Shown: positions 26,601 through 47,400, numbered from the stretch's first letter. The stretch: 64,000 nt of DNA from Saccharomonospora sp. NB11 (GCF_015910535.1 NZ_JACBJG010000013.1:1-64000); one strand, 5' to 3'. Numbers and translations are program-made. The notes: generated by a model not told the origin, from the sequence alone.

Positions 26601-29209
26601 TTGCTGGCCGCGTTGCGAGCCGACGGACTCGCCCCCTCCACCGTCGTCTACGGCTGGGGGCTCGACACCACCGACGCCGACGTCGACGACACCGAGGCGG
26701 GCACCGACGGGCCGCTCGCCGAGGACGACCCGTGCGTGGGCCTGCTGCACCTGGTGCAGGAGTTGTCGGCCGAGGACGACGCGAAGGAACCGCCCAGGCT
26801 GGTGATCCTCACGCGGGGAGCCCAACACACGCCGGACCAGACCCGCGTCAACGCGCGTCAGGCTCCGCTGTGGGGACTCGGCCGGGTGCTGCCGCTCGAA
26901 CACGGTGACCTCCAGCCGCGACTGGTGGACCTGGACCCCGAGGCGCCCGACGGCGAGGCCGAGGCGCTGCTGGACGAGCTGCTGTGCCGCGACCACGACC
27001 AGGTCGCGCTCCGGGGTGGAACGAGGCTCGTGCCGACCCTGCGGCCGGTCGCCGAGGCCGACACCGCGTGGCCGCGGGTGTCGGCGGAGTCCACCCGCCA
27101 CGACAACCACCAGCTGCTGGCCGAGCGCCCGGGCAGCCTCGACAGTCTGACCCCGACGTGGGCGGACCGCCGACCGCCGGGACCGGGCGAGGTGGAGATC
27201 GAGGTCGCCGCCGCGGGACTGAACTTCAGCGACGTGCTCAAGGCGATGGGCACCTACCCCGGTGCCTCCGGCACGGTTCCGCTCGGCGCGGAGTGCGCCG
27301 GCACGGTGAGCGCGGTCGGCCCGGACGTCGACGGACTGAGCGTCGGCGACCCGGTCGTCGCGGTGGCGCCCAACAGCATGGCCCGGTTCGTCACGACCCC
27401 GGCGGCTCTCGTGGCCCCGAGGCCGAGCGGACTGACCGACGAGCAGGCCGCGGCGGCACCGATCGCCTTCCTCACCGCGCTGTACTCCCTCGACCACCTG
27501 GCGCGGCTGCGCGAGGGCGAGACGGTGCTCGTCCACTCCGCCACCGGCGGGGTCGGGCTCGCCGCACTCCAGGTCGCCAAGCGAGCCGGTGCGCGGGTGT
27601 TCGCCACCGCGGGCACTGAGGAGAAGCGCGAGTTGTTGCGGTCCCTCGGCGTGGAGCTCGCCATGGACTCCCGGTCGCTGGCGTTCGCCGACGAGGTCAC
27701 CGCCGCCACCGACGGGCGGGGCGTCGACGTGGTGCTGAACTCCCTGACCGGGGCCGCGCTGACCCGCAGCCTCTCGCTGCTGGCGCCCGGCGGCCGGTTC
27801 GTCGAGATCGGCAAGCAGGACGTCTACGCCGACAGCCACATCGGACTCGGCTTCTTCAAGCACAACCGGTCGTTGCACGTGGTCGACCTCGAACGCTCGA
27901 TCCGGGAGGAACCGGAACTCGTCGGCGAGTTGCTGCGGGAGCTCGTCGCCGGGTACGAGGCGGGCGACTTCACCCCGCTGCGCGTCACCGGCTACCCGGA
28001 GAACGAGGCCAAGGACGCGTTCCGGTGCATGGCCCAGGCCAAGCACATCGGGAAGTTGGTGGTGCGCCCGCAGCAGGCGACCGAGGCCGCGGTGCGGCCC
28101 GGCGGCGACCCGGTGCGGGGCGACGCGACCTACCTCGTGACCGGTGGTCTCGGCGCGCTCGGTCTCGCCACGGCGTCCTATCTGGTCGAGCAGGGCGCGC
28201 GGCACCTGGTGCTGGTCGGCCGCAGTGCGCCGTCGGCCGAGGCGGAGCGGCAACTGGAGGACCTGCGCCGGACCGCGGAGGTCACCGTCGTCGCGGCGGA
28301 CGTCTCCCGGTACGACGAGGTGCGCCGGATACTCGCCGAGATCGACGAGGCGATGCCACCGCTCGCCGGTGTCGTCCACGCCGCCGGAACCCTCGACGAC
28401 GGCCTGGTGCGTGATCTGGACGCCACGCGCTTCCGCACGGTCGGGGCGGCGAAGGCGACCGGGGCGTGGCATCTGCACCGGGCCTGCGCCGACCGGACGC
28501 TCGACTTCTTCGTGCTGTACTCGTCCGCCGCGTCGGTGCTGGGTTCCGCGAGCCAGGGCAACTACGCCGCCGCCAACGCGTTCCTCGACGCGCTGGCGTG
28601 GCACCGCGGCACCCGGGGACTCCCCGCGACGAGCGTCAACTGGGGTCCCTGGTCCGGCGGGGGTCTCGCGACGGGGGCGAACCAGCGACTGGCCGGTCGC
28701 GGTGTGGAGAGCCTGAGTCCGGAGGAGGGGGTCGCGGCGCTCGACCGGGTCCTGCGCGGCACCGCCACCCAGGTGTGCGTGCTGCCGGTGAACCGCGAGA
28801 AGTTGTCGGCCGCCGCGGCGGGCGGCCTGCTGCAGGGACTGCTCGTCACCGTGCTCGACGACGCGCCCTCGGCCACCGCGCAGGGCGACCCCGCCGACAA
28901 CCCGGTGCGCCGTGAGCTGCTCGCGGTCGAACCCGGGCGACGGCGCCGCGCGGTGCTGGTCCGGCACTGCCAGGCCGAAGCGGCCCGCGTGCTCGGGCTG
29001 GAACCGGAGCGCATCGATCCGGACACACCGTTGTCGAGCCTGGGATTCGACTCCCTGCTGTCGCTCGAACTGCGAAAAGGGCTGGAGACGTCGCTGCAGG
29101 TGACGCTGCCCGCCACCATCACGTGGCGCTTCCCCACCGTGGCGGCGCTGGTGCCGTTCCTCGCCGAACGCATGGGAATCGCGCTCGAAGCCGAGTCGGA
29201 GGTTGAACA

Positions 29210-29213
<4 letters not shown>
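20697..29213 (+). CDS. loading/extension PKS: FAAL-ACP-KS-AT-DH-ER-KR-ACP
   Basis: 2838 residues. FAAL about 1-580 (FLQYTSGSTRQPKG) activates a fatty acid. An acidic EDA-repeat linker spans 589-603. ACP1 follows with Ser646 (HGLRS in place of GxDS). KS about 720-1145: Cys892 (DTACSSS), His1027, His1067. AT about 1240-1540: Ser1340 in GHSVGE. DH: His1645 in H-x3-G-x4-P, Asp1814 in HPALLDSCLQ. ER near 2170-2450 (HSATGGVGLAALQVA). KR near 2475-2660 (GGLGALG, Tyr2623). ACP2 Ser2786. All reductive domains look intact, so a loaded fatty acid should be extended by one fully saturated unit. AT signals conflict: GHSVGE is malonyl-like, while FASH (1442-1445) resembles the YASH of methylmalonyl types. 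The layout recalls mycobacterial PpsA/Mas-like PKSs. TTG 20697 is the only near start in frame; GAGGGG lies 11 bases before it. Confidence 0.96.
22461..22505 (+). repeat. 9-bp tandem repeat coding an EDA linker
   Basis: GAGGACGCC occurs four times in a row (22461, 22470, 22479, 22488), then a variant GAGGACACT. It encodes E-D-A x4 then E-D-T in the linker between the FAAL domain and ACP1. Perfect tandem units of this kind change copy number easily by slippage in steps that keep the frame. Confidence 0.9.
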
Positions 29214-32455
<3,242 letters not shown>

Positions 32456-32456
32456 C

Positions 32457-35792
<3,336 letters not shown>

Positions 35793-35802
35793 GGACAGGA
35801 CT

Positions 35803-38800
35803 ATGACACGGACGGACAGCGTCGGTACCGAGGCCGGCGCCGAGAACGCCGACCTCGACCACGTCGCGGTCATCGGCATGGCGGGGCGTTTCCCCGGTGC
35901 CCCCGACGTCGAGACCTTCTGGCAGAACCTCAAGGACGGCAAGGAGGGCATCAGCCGGCTCTCCGAGGACGAGCTGATCGAGGCGGGTGTTCCCCGCGAG
36001 GAGATCGAGCGCGACGACTTCGTCCCGGCGAAGGGGGTGCTCGCCGACGCCGACCTCTTCGACGCGAGCTTCTTCGGTTTCAGCCCCCGCGAGGCCGAGC
36101 TGCTCGACCCGCAGCACCGGGTGTTCCTGGAGTGCGTGTGGGAGGCCCTGGAGACGGTCGGGATCGACCCGCACACGTACTCGGGTCGGATCGGCCTGTT
36201 CGCGGGGTCCGGCGTGGGGTCGTACCTGCTGTTCAACGCCTCCCGCAACGACGCGGCGGTGGAGTCGAGCGGCCTGTACCAGATGATGCTGGCCAACGAC
36301 AAGGACTTCCTCGCCACCCGAGTCTCCTACAAGCTCGGCCTCACCGGTCCGAGCGTCACCGTGCAGACGGCGTGCTCGACGTCGTTGACGGCGATCCACC
36401 TGGCGACGCAGAGCCTGTTGAACGGCGAGTGCGAGATCGCCATCGCGGGTGGCGTGTCGGTCTCGACCCCGCTCAAGAACGGCTACCGTTACGAGAAGGG
36501 CGGCATCCTCTCCCCGGACGGACACTGCCGGGCCTTCGACGCCGACGCCGGGGGCACCGTGCCCGGCAACGGTGTCGGCGTGGTGGTGCTGCGCAGGCTG
36601 GCCGACGCGCGGGCCGAGGGCGACCGGGTCGACGCCGTCATCCGGGCGACGGCCGTCAACAACGACGGCTCGCTGAAGGCCGGCTACACCGCCCCGAGCG
36701 TGGAGGGACAGGCGCAGGTCGTCGCCGAGGCGTGGGCCGTGGCCGACGCCGACCCGGCCACCGCGGGCTACCTGGAGACGCACGGCACGGGCACCCCGCT
36801 CGGCGACCCGATCGAGGTCGCCGCGCTGACCAAGGTGTTCCGCGAGAGCACACAGGACAAGGGGATCTGCGCGCTCGGCTCGGTGAAGAGCAACGTCGGT
36901 CACCTCGACGCCGCGGCGGGCGTCACCGGGTTCATCAAGACCGTGCTCGCGTTGCGCGAGGGTGTCATCCCGCCGAGCATCATGCACTCCGAGGCCAACC
37001 CCGAGCTGGAGTTGGAGTCGAGCCCGTTCTACGTCAACACCGAACTTCGTCCGTGGCCCTCGGGGCCCGAGCCGCGCAGGGCGGGGGTCAGCTCCTTCGG
37101 CATCGGCGGCACGAACGTACACGTGGTGTTGGAGGAGGCGGGCGAGGCGCCTTCGGTGCCGGTGAACCGCCGGGAGGAGTCCGCGTGGCTGTTGCCGCTG
37201 GCGGCGAAGTCGCCGAAGGCGCTGGCCGAGGGCGCCGGTCGACTGGCCGACCACCTCGACCGTGACGCCGAGATCGATCTCGGCGACGTGACCTATACCT
37301 TGTCGCGCCGCAGGCTCGGTTTCGAGCAGCGCCACGCCGTGGTGTGCCGGGACCGCGAGGACGCGGTCCGCGCGCTGCGGGAGCTGGCCGAGGGTCGCCA
37401 GGTCGCGACGGTCGCGTCGTCGGGCAAGCCCCGGGTGGCGTTCCTCTTCCCCGGACAGGGCACCCAGTACGTCGGCATGGCCCGCTCGCTGTACCGCCGC
37501 GAACCCGTGTTCCGCGAGGAGTTCGACCGGTGCGCGGACCTGTTCGCCCCGCACCTCGGCGAGGACCTGCGGACGCTGGTCTACCCGGACGTCGACGCCG
37601 ACGAGGCGAGTGTCCGGCTGACCCGCACGGAGTTCGCGCAGCCCGCGCTGTTCGCGGTGGAGTACGCGCTGGCCATGTTGTGGGCGAGCTGGGGCGTGCG
37701 GCCCGACGTCATGGCGGGCCACAGCATCGGTGAGTACGTCGCCGCCTGTCTGGCCGGGGTGTTCTCGCTGGAGGACGCCACACGACTCGTCGCGGCGCGC
37801 GGACGGCTGGTGCAGTCCATGCCCGGCGGGTCGATGCTCTCGGTGTTCCTGTCCGAGCGTGAGGTCGTCGACTGGTTGGACGACGGACTGAGCCTCGCCG
37901 CGGTCAACTCGTCGGGGCTGAGCGTCGTCGCCGGACGGACCGAGGCGGTGGAGGCGCTGCAGCGGCGGTTGAAGGACGCCGGCATCTCGTGCCGCGTACT
38001 GCACACTTCGCACGCGTTCCACTCGGCCGACATGGACGGTGCGGTGGCGCCGTTCGTGGCCGAGGCGCGAGGCGTGACGCTGAACGCGCCCACGATCCCG
38101 TTCTTCTCGGACGTGAGCGGCGAGCTGATCACCGACGCCGAGGCGACTGACCCCGAGTACTGGGGACGGCACCTGCGGGAGCCCGTGCGGTTCGCCGCAG
38201 CGCTCGACGAGCTGCTGGCCGACCCGGACCTCGTCGCCGTCGAGGTCGGCCCCGGCACCACGCTGAGCGGGTTCGCGCGCGGACACGAGGCGTGGCGGGA
38301 CGGCCGCACCGTCCTGGGGTCGCTGCCGCACCCGAACGAGCCGAAGGACGACCACGAGTACTTCCTGGCCGGTGTCGGCGGGGCGTGGTGCGCGGGCGTG
38401 CCCGTCGACTGGTCCTCCCGCTACGACGCGGACACCCACCGGCTGCTCTCCCTGCCCACGTACGCCTTCCAGCGGCAGCGCTACTGGTTGGACGCCACGG
38501 AGAACCGCCAGGCGCGCCCCGCCGAGGTCGAGCGTTCCGGCGAGTCGTTCTACACGCCCGGCTGGCGCCGACTGCCGCCGATCGCGGCGGCCGAGCTCGA
38601 CCCGAACGCCGTCTGGGCGGTCGTGGGCACCGACACCGACCTCGGTGAGGCACTGGCACGACGCCTGGCCGACCGAGGCGCGTCGGTCGTGCGGGTCACG
38701 CCCGGCACGAGCCTCGACGGCGGCGAGGGCGCGTGGACCCTCGACGTCACCGACCGTGAGCACCTCGCCCGGCTGGTGACCGCGCTCGCCGACGACGCCC

Positions 38801-41496
38801 CCTCGGCGATCCGGATCGTGCACCTCGGAGCCGTCGCCGACGTCGCGGCCCCGAACGACCTCGACGTCGCCCGCCTCGACACGGCCCGGCGCGCGGGTTT
38901 CGATGCCGTGCTCGCGCTCGCGCAGGGCGTCACGGACGCCCGGCCCGGCGTGGAGGTGTCGGTGGACGTGCTGTGCACGGGCGTGTTCGGGGTGACGGGC
39001 ACGGAGACGCTCGACCCCGCCAACGCCCTCGTGCTCGGGCCCGCGACGGTGTTGCCGCAGGAGACCCCGGACACGCGGTGCCGCGTGCTCGACGTGGGAG
39101 TCCCCGACGCGGGCGACCGGACCGTGGACGCCCTGCTGTCGGTGCTGACCCGGCGAAGCGACGAGGATCAGCTCGCGTTGCGCGGCCGCCACTGGTGGGC
39201 GCGGCAGTTCGACGCCCTGGAGCCGGCCGAGCGGCGCGACGGCCCGGTGCTGCGGGACGACGGCGTCTACCTGATCACCGGTGGTCTCGGCGGGCTCGGC
39301 CTCGCGATGGCCGAGGTGATCGCGCGGGACGCGGAGCGGCCCGTGCTCGGACTGCTGTCCCGTTCGTCCTTCCCCGGCGAGAAGGACTGGGACACGTGGC
39401 TGGCCGCCCACGAGGAGAACGACCCGACGAGTGTCCGCATTCGACGGCTGCGCGGGTTGCGCGACCAGGGGGCACGTCCCGTGGTCCTGCGGGCCGACGT
39501 CACCGACCGGGCAGCGACGGAGGCCGCCGTCGCCGAGCTGCGTCGTGTGGGAGGCGGGTTGCACGGCGTCGTCCACACCGCCGGGCTGCCCTCCCGCGGC
39601 ATGATGGCGGGCAAGACCCCGGCCGAGGCCGAGGAGGTCATGGCCGCCAAGACGGTCGGCACCCTGGTGCTCGACCAGGTGTGTAACTCCGAGGAGCTGG
39701 ACTTCCTGCTGCTCTGCTCGTCGGTGACCGCCACGTTGGGTGGTCCGGGACAGAGCGACTACTGCGCCGCCAACGCCTTCCTCGACGCCTTCGCGCAGTG
39801 GAAGCGACAGGAACACGGCGCTCCGGTCACGGCGGTCGAGTGGGACACCTGGCGCGACGTCGGGATGGCGGCCGGGCTCGTGTCCGACGTGGGCGGCCAC
39901 GGTGACGGACCGGCCCCGGAGCACCCGTTGCTCGCCCGGCTCGTCAGCTCGTCGGCCGACGCCCGCACCTACTCCACCGTCTTCAGCACGGCGGACACGT
40001 GGATCGTGGCGGACCACCGGATCATGGGCCACGGGCTCGTGCCCGGTACCACCTACCTGGAGCTCGTGCGGGCGGCCGTCGGTGCCGAGGACGCCGACCG
40101 GGACGTGGAGATTCGCGACGTCGTGTACCCGATGCCGGTCGTCGTGCCGGACGGTCAGACCCGCGAGGTCTACACCACCATCGAGCGGAGCCCGGCCGAC
40201 CCCTCGTCCTGGCGGTTCACGGTGCGCAGCCGCGCCGAGGACGGCAACTGGCAGGAACACGCCACCGGTTCGGCGGTGCTGCGGGAGCGGGAGGACGACG
40301 TCCGCGAGGACCTCGACCGACTGCTGGCCGACTGCGCGATCACGGAGATCCTCGACACCGAACGCAAGGTGAAGCAGGCCCTGCGGCTCGACCGCTTCGA
40401 GAAGGGCGGGCCGATCGAGTTCTCCTTCGGTCCGCGCTGGGAATGCATGCGCGAGATCCGGGTCGGGGAGAACGGGGTCTTCGCGACCCTGCGGCTCGAC
40501 GACGAGTTCGCCGCCGACCTCGACTCCTACGTCCTGCACCCGGCACTGCTCGACGTCGCGGGCGGAACGGCGCGGGTGAACGCTCCGGAGACCTACTACC
40601 TGCCGTTCACCTACCGCAGTCTGCGGGTGCTGCACCCGATGACGAGCACGGTGCACTGCGTGGTCCGGATGCTGGAGTCGGCGGACGCCTCGGGTGAGAC
40701 CCTCACCTGCGACCTCGACATCTACGACCCGGACGGTCTGCTGCTCGTCCGCATCACCGGCTTCTCGATCAAGCGGATCAACGACCTCCTCGGTCTCCGC
40801 GAGCAGATCGAGCGGTCGGTGTCGGCCCCGCAGGTCGATGGCGACGCCGGCACGTCGGTGGACGGTGTGTCCGGGACGCTGCAGGCGCTCGCCCACGGGA
40901 TCAGCGAGGCGGACGGCAAGGCCGCGTTCGCCAGAATCCTGGCCGCGGACGTGCCCGACCAGGTCGTGGTCGCGCATCGCGACTTCGACACCCTGCGCGC
41001 GTTGTCCCGCACCATCACGCCCGCGCTGCTCGCGCGGGAACTCGACGACCTCGCCCCGAAGTCCGGCAGCCACCCCCGGCCCGACCTGCCGACGCCGTTT
41101 GTCGCCCCGGAGACGGAGGAGGAACGCGCCGTGGCGGCCATCTGGCAGGAGGTGCTGGGCATCGACGAGGTCGGTCTGAACGACGACTTCTTCGCTCTCG
41201 GCGGACATTCGCTCGCCGCCGTGCAGATCGGCACGAAGGTGCAGAACCGGTTCGGTGTCGAACTCGACCTCCGTCGGTTCTTCGAGGCGCCGACGGTGGC
41301 CAACACCGTGACCCTGCTGTCCGCCGACACCGCCGGTGCGGGTGCCGAGGAACGGATCCCGGCGTTGCGTCGTGAGGAGCCCGTCGACCCGGCCGACGTG
41401 GACGACCTGTCGGACGCGGAAGTGGAAGCCCAGCTGCAAGAACTCCTCGCCGCCGAGGCCGGCGCGGAGACCGAGGACCAGGAGTACGGCGCATGA
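35803..41496 (+). CDS. PKS module: KS-AT-KR-DH-ACP
   Basis: 1897 residues. KS of the hybrid NRPS/PKS type with Cys191 (QTACSTS). AT Ser641 in GHSIGE and HAFH (737-740), both malonyl signals. KR: GGLGGLG near 1160, Tyr1320 (DYCAANAF). DH after the KR: His1405 in [10 protein letters not shown]; the second motif is [10 protein letters not shown] (Asp1584), lacking the usual Gln/His four residues on. Carrier domain Ser1803 in GGHSL, PCP-like. It should extend seryl-S-PCP with malonate, reduce and dehydrate to a 4-amino-5-hydroxypent-2-enoyl unit. The KR-before-DH order is unusual for cis-AT modules. An acidic C-terminal docking tail ends the protein. ATG 35803 lies 10 bases after the NRPS. Confidence 0.95.
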   Translation: MTRTDSVGTEAGAENADLDHVAVIGMAGRFPGAPDVETFWQNLKDGKEGISRLSEDELIEAGVPREEIERDDFVPAKGVLADADLFDASFFGFSPREAELLDPQHRVFLECVWEALETVGIDPHTYSGRIGLFAGSGVGSYLLFNASRNDAAVESSGLYQMMLANDKDFLATRVSYKLGLTGPSVTVQTACSTSLTAIHLATQSLLNGECEIAIAGGVSVSTPLKNGYRYEKGGILSPDGHCRAFDADAGGTVPGNGVGVVVLRRLADARAEGDRVDAVIRATAVNNDGSLKAGYTAPSVEGQAQVVAEAWAVADADPATAGYLETHGTGTPLGDPIEVAALTKVFRESTQDKGICALGSVKSNVGHLDAAAGVTGFIKTVLALREGVIPPSIMHSEANPELELESSPFYVNTELRPWPSGPEPRRAGVSSFGIGGTNVHVVLEEAGEAPSVPVNRREESAWLLPLAAKSPKALAEGAGRLADHLDRDAEIDLGDVTYTLSRRRLGFEQRHAVVCRDREDAVRALRELAEGRQVATVASSGKPRVAFLFPGQGTQYVGMARSLYRREPVFREEFDRCADLFAPHLGEDLRTLVYPDVDADEASVRLTRTEFAQPALFAVEYALAMLWASWGVRPDVMAGHSIGEYVAACLAGVFSLEDATRLVAARGRLVQSMPGGSMLSVFLSEREVVDWLDDGLSLAAVNSSGLSVVAGRTEAVEALQRRLKDAGISCRVLHTSHAFHSADMDGAVAPFVAEARGVTLNAPTIPFFSDVSGELITDAEATDPEYWGRHLREPVRFAAALDELLADPDLVAVEVGPGTTLSGFARGHEAWRDGRTVLGSLPHPNEPKDDHEYFLAGVGGAWCAGVPVDWSSRYDADTHRLLSLPTYAFQRQRYWLDATENRQARPAEVERSGESFYTPGWRRLPPIAAAELDPNAVWAVVGTDTDLGEALARRLADRGASVVRVTPGTSLDGGEGAWTLDVTDREHLARLVTALADDAPSAIRIVHLGAVADVAAPNDLDVARLDTARRAGFDAVLALAQGVTDARPGVEVSVDVLCTGVFGVTGTETLDPANALVLGPATVLPQETPDTRCRVLDVGVPDAGDRTVDALLSVLTRRSDEDQLALRGRHWWARQFDALEPAERRDGPVLRDDGVYLITGGLGGLGLAMAEVIARDAERPVLGLLSRSSFPGEKDWDTWLAAHEENDPTSVRIRRLRGLRDQGARPVVLRADVTDRAATEAAVAELRRVGGGLHGVVHTAGLPSRGMMAGKTPAEAEEVMAAKTVGTLVLDQVCNSEELDFLLLCSSVTATLGGPGQSDYCAANAFLDAFAQWKRQEHGAPVTAVEWDTWRDVGMAAGLVSDVGGHGDGPAPEHPLLARLVSSSADARTYSTVFSTADTWIVADHRIMGHGLVPGTTYLELVRAAVGAEDADRDVEIRDVVYPMPVVVPDGQTREVYTTIERSPADPSSWRFTVRSRAEDGNWQEHATGSAVLREREDDVREDLDRLLADCAITEILDTERKVKQALRLDRFEKGGPIEFSFGPRWECMREIRVGENGVFATLRLDDEFAADLDSYVLHPALLDVAGGTARVNAPETYYLPFTYRSLRVLHPMTSTVHCVVRMLESADASGETLTCDLDIYDPDGLLLVRITGFSIKRINDLLGLREQIERSVSAPQVDGDAGTSVDGVSGTLQALAHGISEADGKAAFARILAADVPDQVVVAHRDFDTLRALSRTITPALLARELDDLAPKSGSHPRPDLPTPFVAPETEEERAVAAIWQEVLGIDEVGLNDDFFALGGHSLAAVQIGTKVQNRFGVELDLRRFFEAPTVANTVTLLSADTAGAGAEERIPALRREEPVDPADVDDLSDAEVEAQLQELLAAEAGAETEDQEYGA

Positions 41497-44400
41497 CCGA
41501 CATCGACCTGAGCAGTCTCTCACCCGCCGAGAAGCGCGCGTTGCTGGCGGAGCGGCTGCGCAAGCGCGGCACCAAGTCCCCGGTGCGCAGGCGCCGGTTC
41601 CCCGCCTCGTTCCCGCAGCAGCGCATGTGGTTCCTCGACCAGCTCGACCCGGGCAGCTCCGCGTACAACGTGTCGGCGGCCGTGCGCGTGCACGGCAAGC
41701 TGGACATCGACCTCTGGCGGCGGTGCCTCGCCGAGATCACCCGCCGCCACGAGTCGCTGCGCACGACGTTCGACGAGGTGGACGGCGAGCCCGTGCAGGT
41801 GGTGCACGACACGGGCGAGCTTGAGCTGACCGTCGTCGACTGTGCCCACCTGCACGGCCCCGACGGCGAGGCCGGCATCAAGGAGCTGGCACGCAAGGAG
41901 TTCGCTCGGCCCTTCGACCTGGGCAAGGGCCCGTTGATGCGGATGCGGTTCCTGCGGCTCGCCGACGACGAACACGTCCTGTTGCTGACGATGCACCACA
42001 TCGTCGCCGACCTGTGGTCGACCTCCGTGCTGTTCGGGGAGCTCGTGACGCTCTACCAGGCCGAGGTCACCGGCTCGAAGGCCGAACTGCCGAAGCTGCC
42101 CGTGCAGTACGCCGACTACGCCTCGTGGCAGCGCAAGAAGTTGTCCGGACCGGCCTTCGCGGCCGAAGTGGACTACTGGAAGCAGTCGCTCGAGGGCGCG
42201 CCGCCGATCCTCGAACTGCCCACAGACAGGCCGCGGCCCGCCGTGCTGTCCAGCCGCGGTGGGTCGCGGCCGTTCCACTTGTCGGCCGCGCAGATGGACC
42301 GGGTGCGCGAGCTGAGCCAGCGGATGGGTGTCACCCCGTTCATGACCATGCTCGCGGCCTACGTCGTGCTGCTCCACCGGTACAGCCGGGAGGACGACAT
42401 CGTGGTCGGCGTGCCGGTCGCGAACCGGGGTCAGGCCGAGGTCGAGCCGCTCATCGGCTACTTCGTGAACACGCTCGCGCTGCGCAACGACGTGTCCGGC
42501 AACCCGTCGTTCGCGGAGCTGCTCGGCCGCGTGCGCCAGGTGTGCCTCCAGGGGTTCGCGCACCAGGAGGTGCCGTTCGACCGTCTCGTGGAGGAGCTGT
42601 GCCCGGAGCGGGACCTGTCCCGCTCGCCGATCTTCCAGGTCTCGTTCGTGTTCCAGAACATCCCGGTGCCGGAGTTCGACGTGGGTGGTCTGCGGCTCGA
42701 ACTGATGGACGTGGAGAGCACGACCGCGCGGTTCGACCTCGAACTCCAGGTGTTCGAGCGGGCCGACGGCCTCGACGGCTACTTCGAGTACAACAGCGAG
42801 CTGTTCGACGCCGCCACCATCGACCGGCTGGGCGCCCACCTGAAGGTGCTGATCGACAACCTGCTCACCGACCCCGACCAGCCGATTCTCGACATCGCGC
42901 TGCTCACGGAGGAAGAGGAGCGGCAACAGCGGCAGGAACGGGAGGACACCCGACGCGACTGGTCCGACCGGCGGCTCACCCACGAGCGCATCGAGGGGCA
43001 GGCCGACACGAGGCCGGACAAGGAGGCGGTGTACTGCGAGGGCAGGACGCTGACCTACGCCGAGCTCGACACCGCCGCGAACCGGTTGGCCCACCGTCTC
43101 CGGCGGCACGGCGTGGGGCGCGACGTGCTGGTGGGCGTCAGCCTCGAACGGTCGCTCGACATGGTCGTCGCCGTGCTGGCCGTGTTGAAGGCGGGCGGGG
43201 CCTACGTGCCGCTCGACCCCAAGCTGCCGCCCGACCGCATGGCGTTCATGCTGGAGGACTCCGAGCTGCCCGTGCTGCTCACGGAGTCGTCGGTGAAGCC
43301 GAACCTGCCGGAGTCGAAGGCCACCAAGCTGTGCGTCGACGAGCTCGCCGCGGAGCTGGCCGAGGAGTCCGCCGAGCGGCCCGCCGTGGAGGTCTCCGGC
43401 GACGACCTCGCCTATGTCATCTACACGTCGGGTTCGACGGGGCGCCCGAAGGGCGTCCAGCTTCCGCACCGCGCCCTGCACAACCTCTTCCACGCGATGA
43501 AGGAATGGCCGGGCATCGACGCCGACGACAGTCTGCTCGCGGTGACCACCCTGTCGTTCGACATCGCCACCCTCGAACTGCTGCTGCCCCTCGTCGAGGG
43601 GGCGCGCGTGGTGCTGGCCACCCGCGAGGTGGCCACCGACGGCAAGCTGCTGGCCGACGAGATGGCCGTGACCGGCGCGACGATGATGCAGGCGACGCCG
43701 TCCACGTGGCGGATGCTGCTCGACGCAGGCTGGCAGGGCCGTCCGGGCTTGCGCGGGTTGATCTGCGGTGAGGCGCTGCCGCCGGACCTGGCCCGCAGAC
43801 TGCGCGCGAAGGGCGTGGACCTGTGGAACATGTACGGCCCCACCGAGACCACGATCTACTCGCTGGGCACCCGGATCGTCGACGACACCATCACCATCGG
43901 CGGCCCGATCGCCAACACCGAGGTGCACATTCTCGACGCCGAGGGGCGGCCCGTCCCGCCGGGTGTGCCCGGTGAGCTGTTCATCGGGGGCGCGGGGCTC
44001 GCGCGGGGTTACCTCAACCGGCCCGAGCTGACCGCCGAACGTTTCGTCGACAACCCCTTCGACTCCGAGATCACCGACTGGCTGTACGGCACCGGAGACC
44101 TCGTGCGGCGCAGGGCCGACGGCCGGATCGACTACCTCGGTCGACTGGACCACCAGGTCAAGCTCCGCGGGTACCGCATCGAGCTGGGCGAGATCGAGTC
44201 CGTCCTGCTGTGGCAGGAGCAGGTGAAGGACACAGTGGTCGTCGTCCGCGAGGACGTCCCGGGCGACCAGCGCCTCGTCGCCTACGTCGTGCCGGACCCC
44301 GCCGCGGGCTCCGAGGACGAGGTGCGCAGGCAGTTGCGCAGCGCGCTCGCGGCGAAGCTGCCCGACTACATGGTCCCGTCCGCGTTCGTCCTGCTGGACG

Positions 44401-47400
44401 CGCTGCCGAGGACGCCGAGCGGCAAGACCGACCGCAACGCACTGCCCGCACCCGAGATGAGCAGGCAGGGCGGCGAGCGGACCTACGTGGCACCGCGCAC
44501 CGCCGAGGAGAAGACGCTGTGCGAGCTGTTCTCCCAGGTGCTCGGCGTGCCCGAGGTCGGCATCGACGACAGCTTCTTCGCCCTGGGCGGGCATTCGCTG
44601 CTCGCGACGCGACTCGTGTCGCGAATCCGGGCGACGCTCGACGTCGAGCTGCCGGTGCGCAGCCTGTTCGAGAAGCCGACCGTGGCGGAGCTGGCCGAGC
44701 TGCTGCGTGAGGAGGACACCGACACGCGCCCCGCGCTGCGGCCGATGCCGAGGCCCGACTCACTGCCGCTGTCTTTCGCCCAGCGGCGGCTGTGGTTCCT
44801 CCACCAGATGGAAGGCCCGTCGCCCACGTACAACCTGCCGATGGTGCTGCGCCTGTCCGGCGAGTTGGACGTGGACGGTCTCCGTGCCGCGCTCGCCGAC
44901 GTCGTCGCCCGGCACGAGTCGCTGCGCACGGTCTTCCCGGAGACCACCGGGGCGCCGTGCCAGCGCGTGCTCGCTCCCGAGCAGGCGCGTCCCTCGCTGC
45001 CCGTGACGGAGGTGGGGGAGGACGAGGTCGACGAGGCCGTGGCCGCCTCGGTGCGTCACACGTTCGACCTCGCCACGGAGATCCCGCTGTACGCGGAGCT
45101 GTTCGCCGTCGAACCCGACACGCACGTGCTGGCCGTGGTCGTGCACCACATCGCGGCCGACGGTTGGTCTCTGGCGCCGTTGCGGCACGAGCTCGCCGTC
45201 GCCTACCGGGCCCGCTGCGCAGGCGAGCAGCCCGGCTGGGAGCCGCTGCCCGTCCAGTACGCGGACTACACGTTGTGGCAGCGCGAGTTCCTCGGTTCGG
45301 CCGAGGAGCCCGACAGCACGTGGACCCGGCAGCTGGACTACTGGCGTCGCGAGCTGGCCGGACTGCCGGAGCGCATCGAGCTGCCCACCGACCGGCCCTA
45401 CCCGGCCGAGGCGTCCCACGAGGGCGACACGCTCACGTTCCGCTGGGACGACAAGCTGCACGAAGGTCTGGCCCGGGTGGCCCGCGAGTGCGACGTCAGC
45501 ATGTTCATGGTGCTCGACGCCGCGCTGGCCGTGCTGCTCGGTCGGCTCGGCGCGGGCGACGACATCCCCCTCGGCGTGGCGAACGCCGGACGCGACGACG
45601 AGGCCACCGAGAACCTCATCGGCTTCTTCACCAACACCCTCGTGCTGCGCCACCGGCTGTCGGACCGGCAGACGTTCCGGGAGCTGCTCGCGGCGGTCCG
45701 GGAACGGACCCTCGACGCGCTGGCGCACCGCGACATCCCGTTCGACGCACTGGTGGACAGCCTGCGGCCGACCCGGTCGATGGCGCACCACCCGCTGATC
45801 CAGGTCATGCTGTCGTGGCAGACCGTGTCCGACGAGACGTTGGACCTGCCGGGCGTCACGGCCGAACCGATGGTCGTCGGTACGAAGACGGCCAGGATGG
45901 ACCTGTCGTTCCTGCTCTACGAACACCTCGACACCGACGGCAGCCCGCGTGGCCTCGACGGCGGTATCGAGTACAACGCGGACGTCTTCGACGCGGAGAC
46001 GGTGCGGACGATGGTGCAGCGACTGCGCCGGGTCCTGCTCGCGATGGTGGCCGACCCGGATCAGCCGATCGGCAAGGTCGACCTGCTGACCTCCGGCGAG
46101 CGGCACCGGGTGCTGGAGGAGTGGAACGGCACCACGTCGACGGTGCCGGACGAGGGACTGCCCGAGCTGTTCCGGGCGCAGGTCGCCCGCACCCCGGACG
46201 CCGTCGCGATCAGCTGCGGCTCCGAGCGGTTGACCTACGCCGAGCTGTCCGAGGCCTCCGACCGGCTCGCCCTGCGGCTGCGGGCACTGGGAGTGGGCAC
46301 CGGCGACGGTGACAGCGCGGTGTGTCTGCTCATGGAGCGTTCGATCCGGCTCGTGGTGGCGATCCTGGCCGTGGTCAAGGCCGGTGGCGTCTACGTCCCC
46401 CTCGATGCGCGCTATCCGCGGTCGCGCATGCGCATGATCATGGAGGACACCGGCGCGACGGTGTTGCTCGTCGACGGGTCGGAGAACGACCTTCCGGACA
46501 CCGAGGGCGTCCACGTCCTCGACGTGACCGCCGACCACGACGAGGCCGGCGACCCGGCCACGCTGGAGGTCGCGACGGTCTCGCCCGAGAAGGCGGTCTA
46601 CGTCATGTACACCTCCGGCTCCACCGGGCGGCCGAAGGGCGTCACCGTGACGCATCGCAACGTGGCGGCCCTCGCCGCCGACCACGTGTGGCGCAGCGGT
46701 CGCCACGAGCGGGTGTTGATGCACTCGCCGACGGCCTTCGACGCCTCGACCTACGAGATGTGGGTTCCGCTGCTCTCCGGTGGCCACGTCGTCGTGGCTC
46801 CCGCGGGTGAGCTGGATCCCGACACGTTGGTCAGGACCATCACCGAGAACGACGTCACGGCCGCCTTCTTCACGACCGCGTTGTTCAACCTGCTGGTCGA
46901 ACGCGCGCCCACGGCGCTGGCGGGCATCCGCGAGATCCTCACCGGTGGTGAGGCGCACTCCCCGGCGATCATCACGAAGGCGCTGGAGTCGTGCCCGGAC
47001 ACGAGGCTGGTGAACATCTACGGTCCGACGGAGACGACCACCTTCGTCGTCCTCCAACCACTGGAGTCCATCGTGGACGGAGTGGTACCGATCGGTCGGG
47101 CCATGGACGACACCCGTGCGTACGTGCTCGACGAGGGCCTGCGGCCGGTGCCCGTCGGGGTCCCGGGCGAGCTGTACCTGGCCGGTGAGGGCCTGGCCAG
47201 GGGGTATCTGGGCCAGCCGGGGTTGACGGCACAGCGCTTCGTCGCGTCCCGGTTCGGCGCTCCGGGCGAGCGGATGTACCGCACCGGTGACCTCGTCCGC
47301 TGGCGTCCGAACGGGCAGCTGGAGTACCTGGGCCGCACCGACAACCAGGTGAAGATCCGTGGCTTCCGGATCGAGCCCGGCGAGATCGAGAGCGTGCTGG

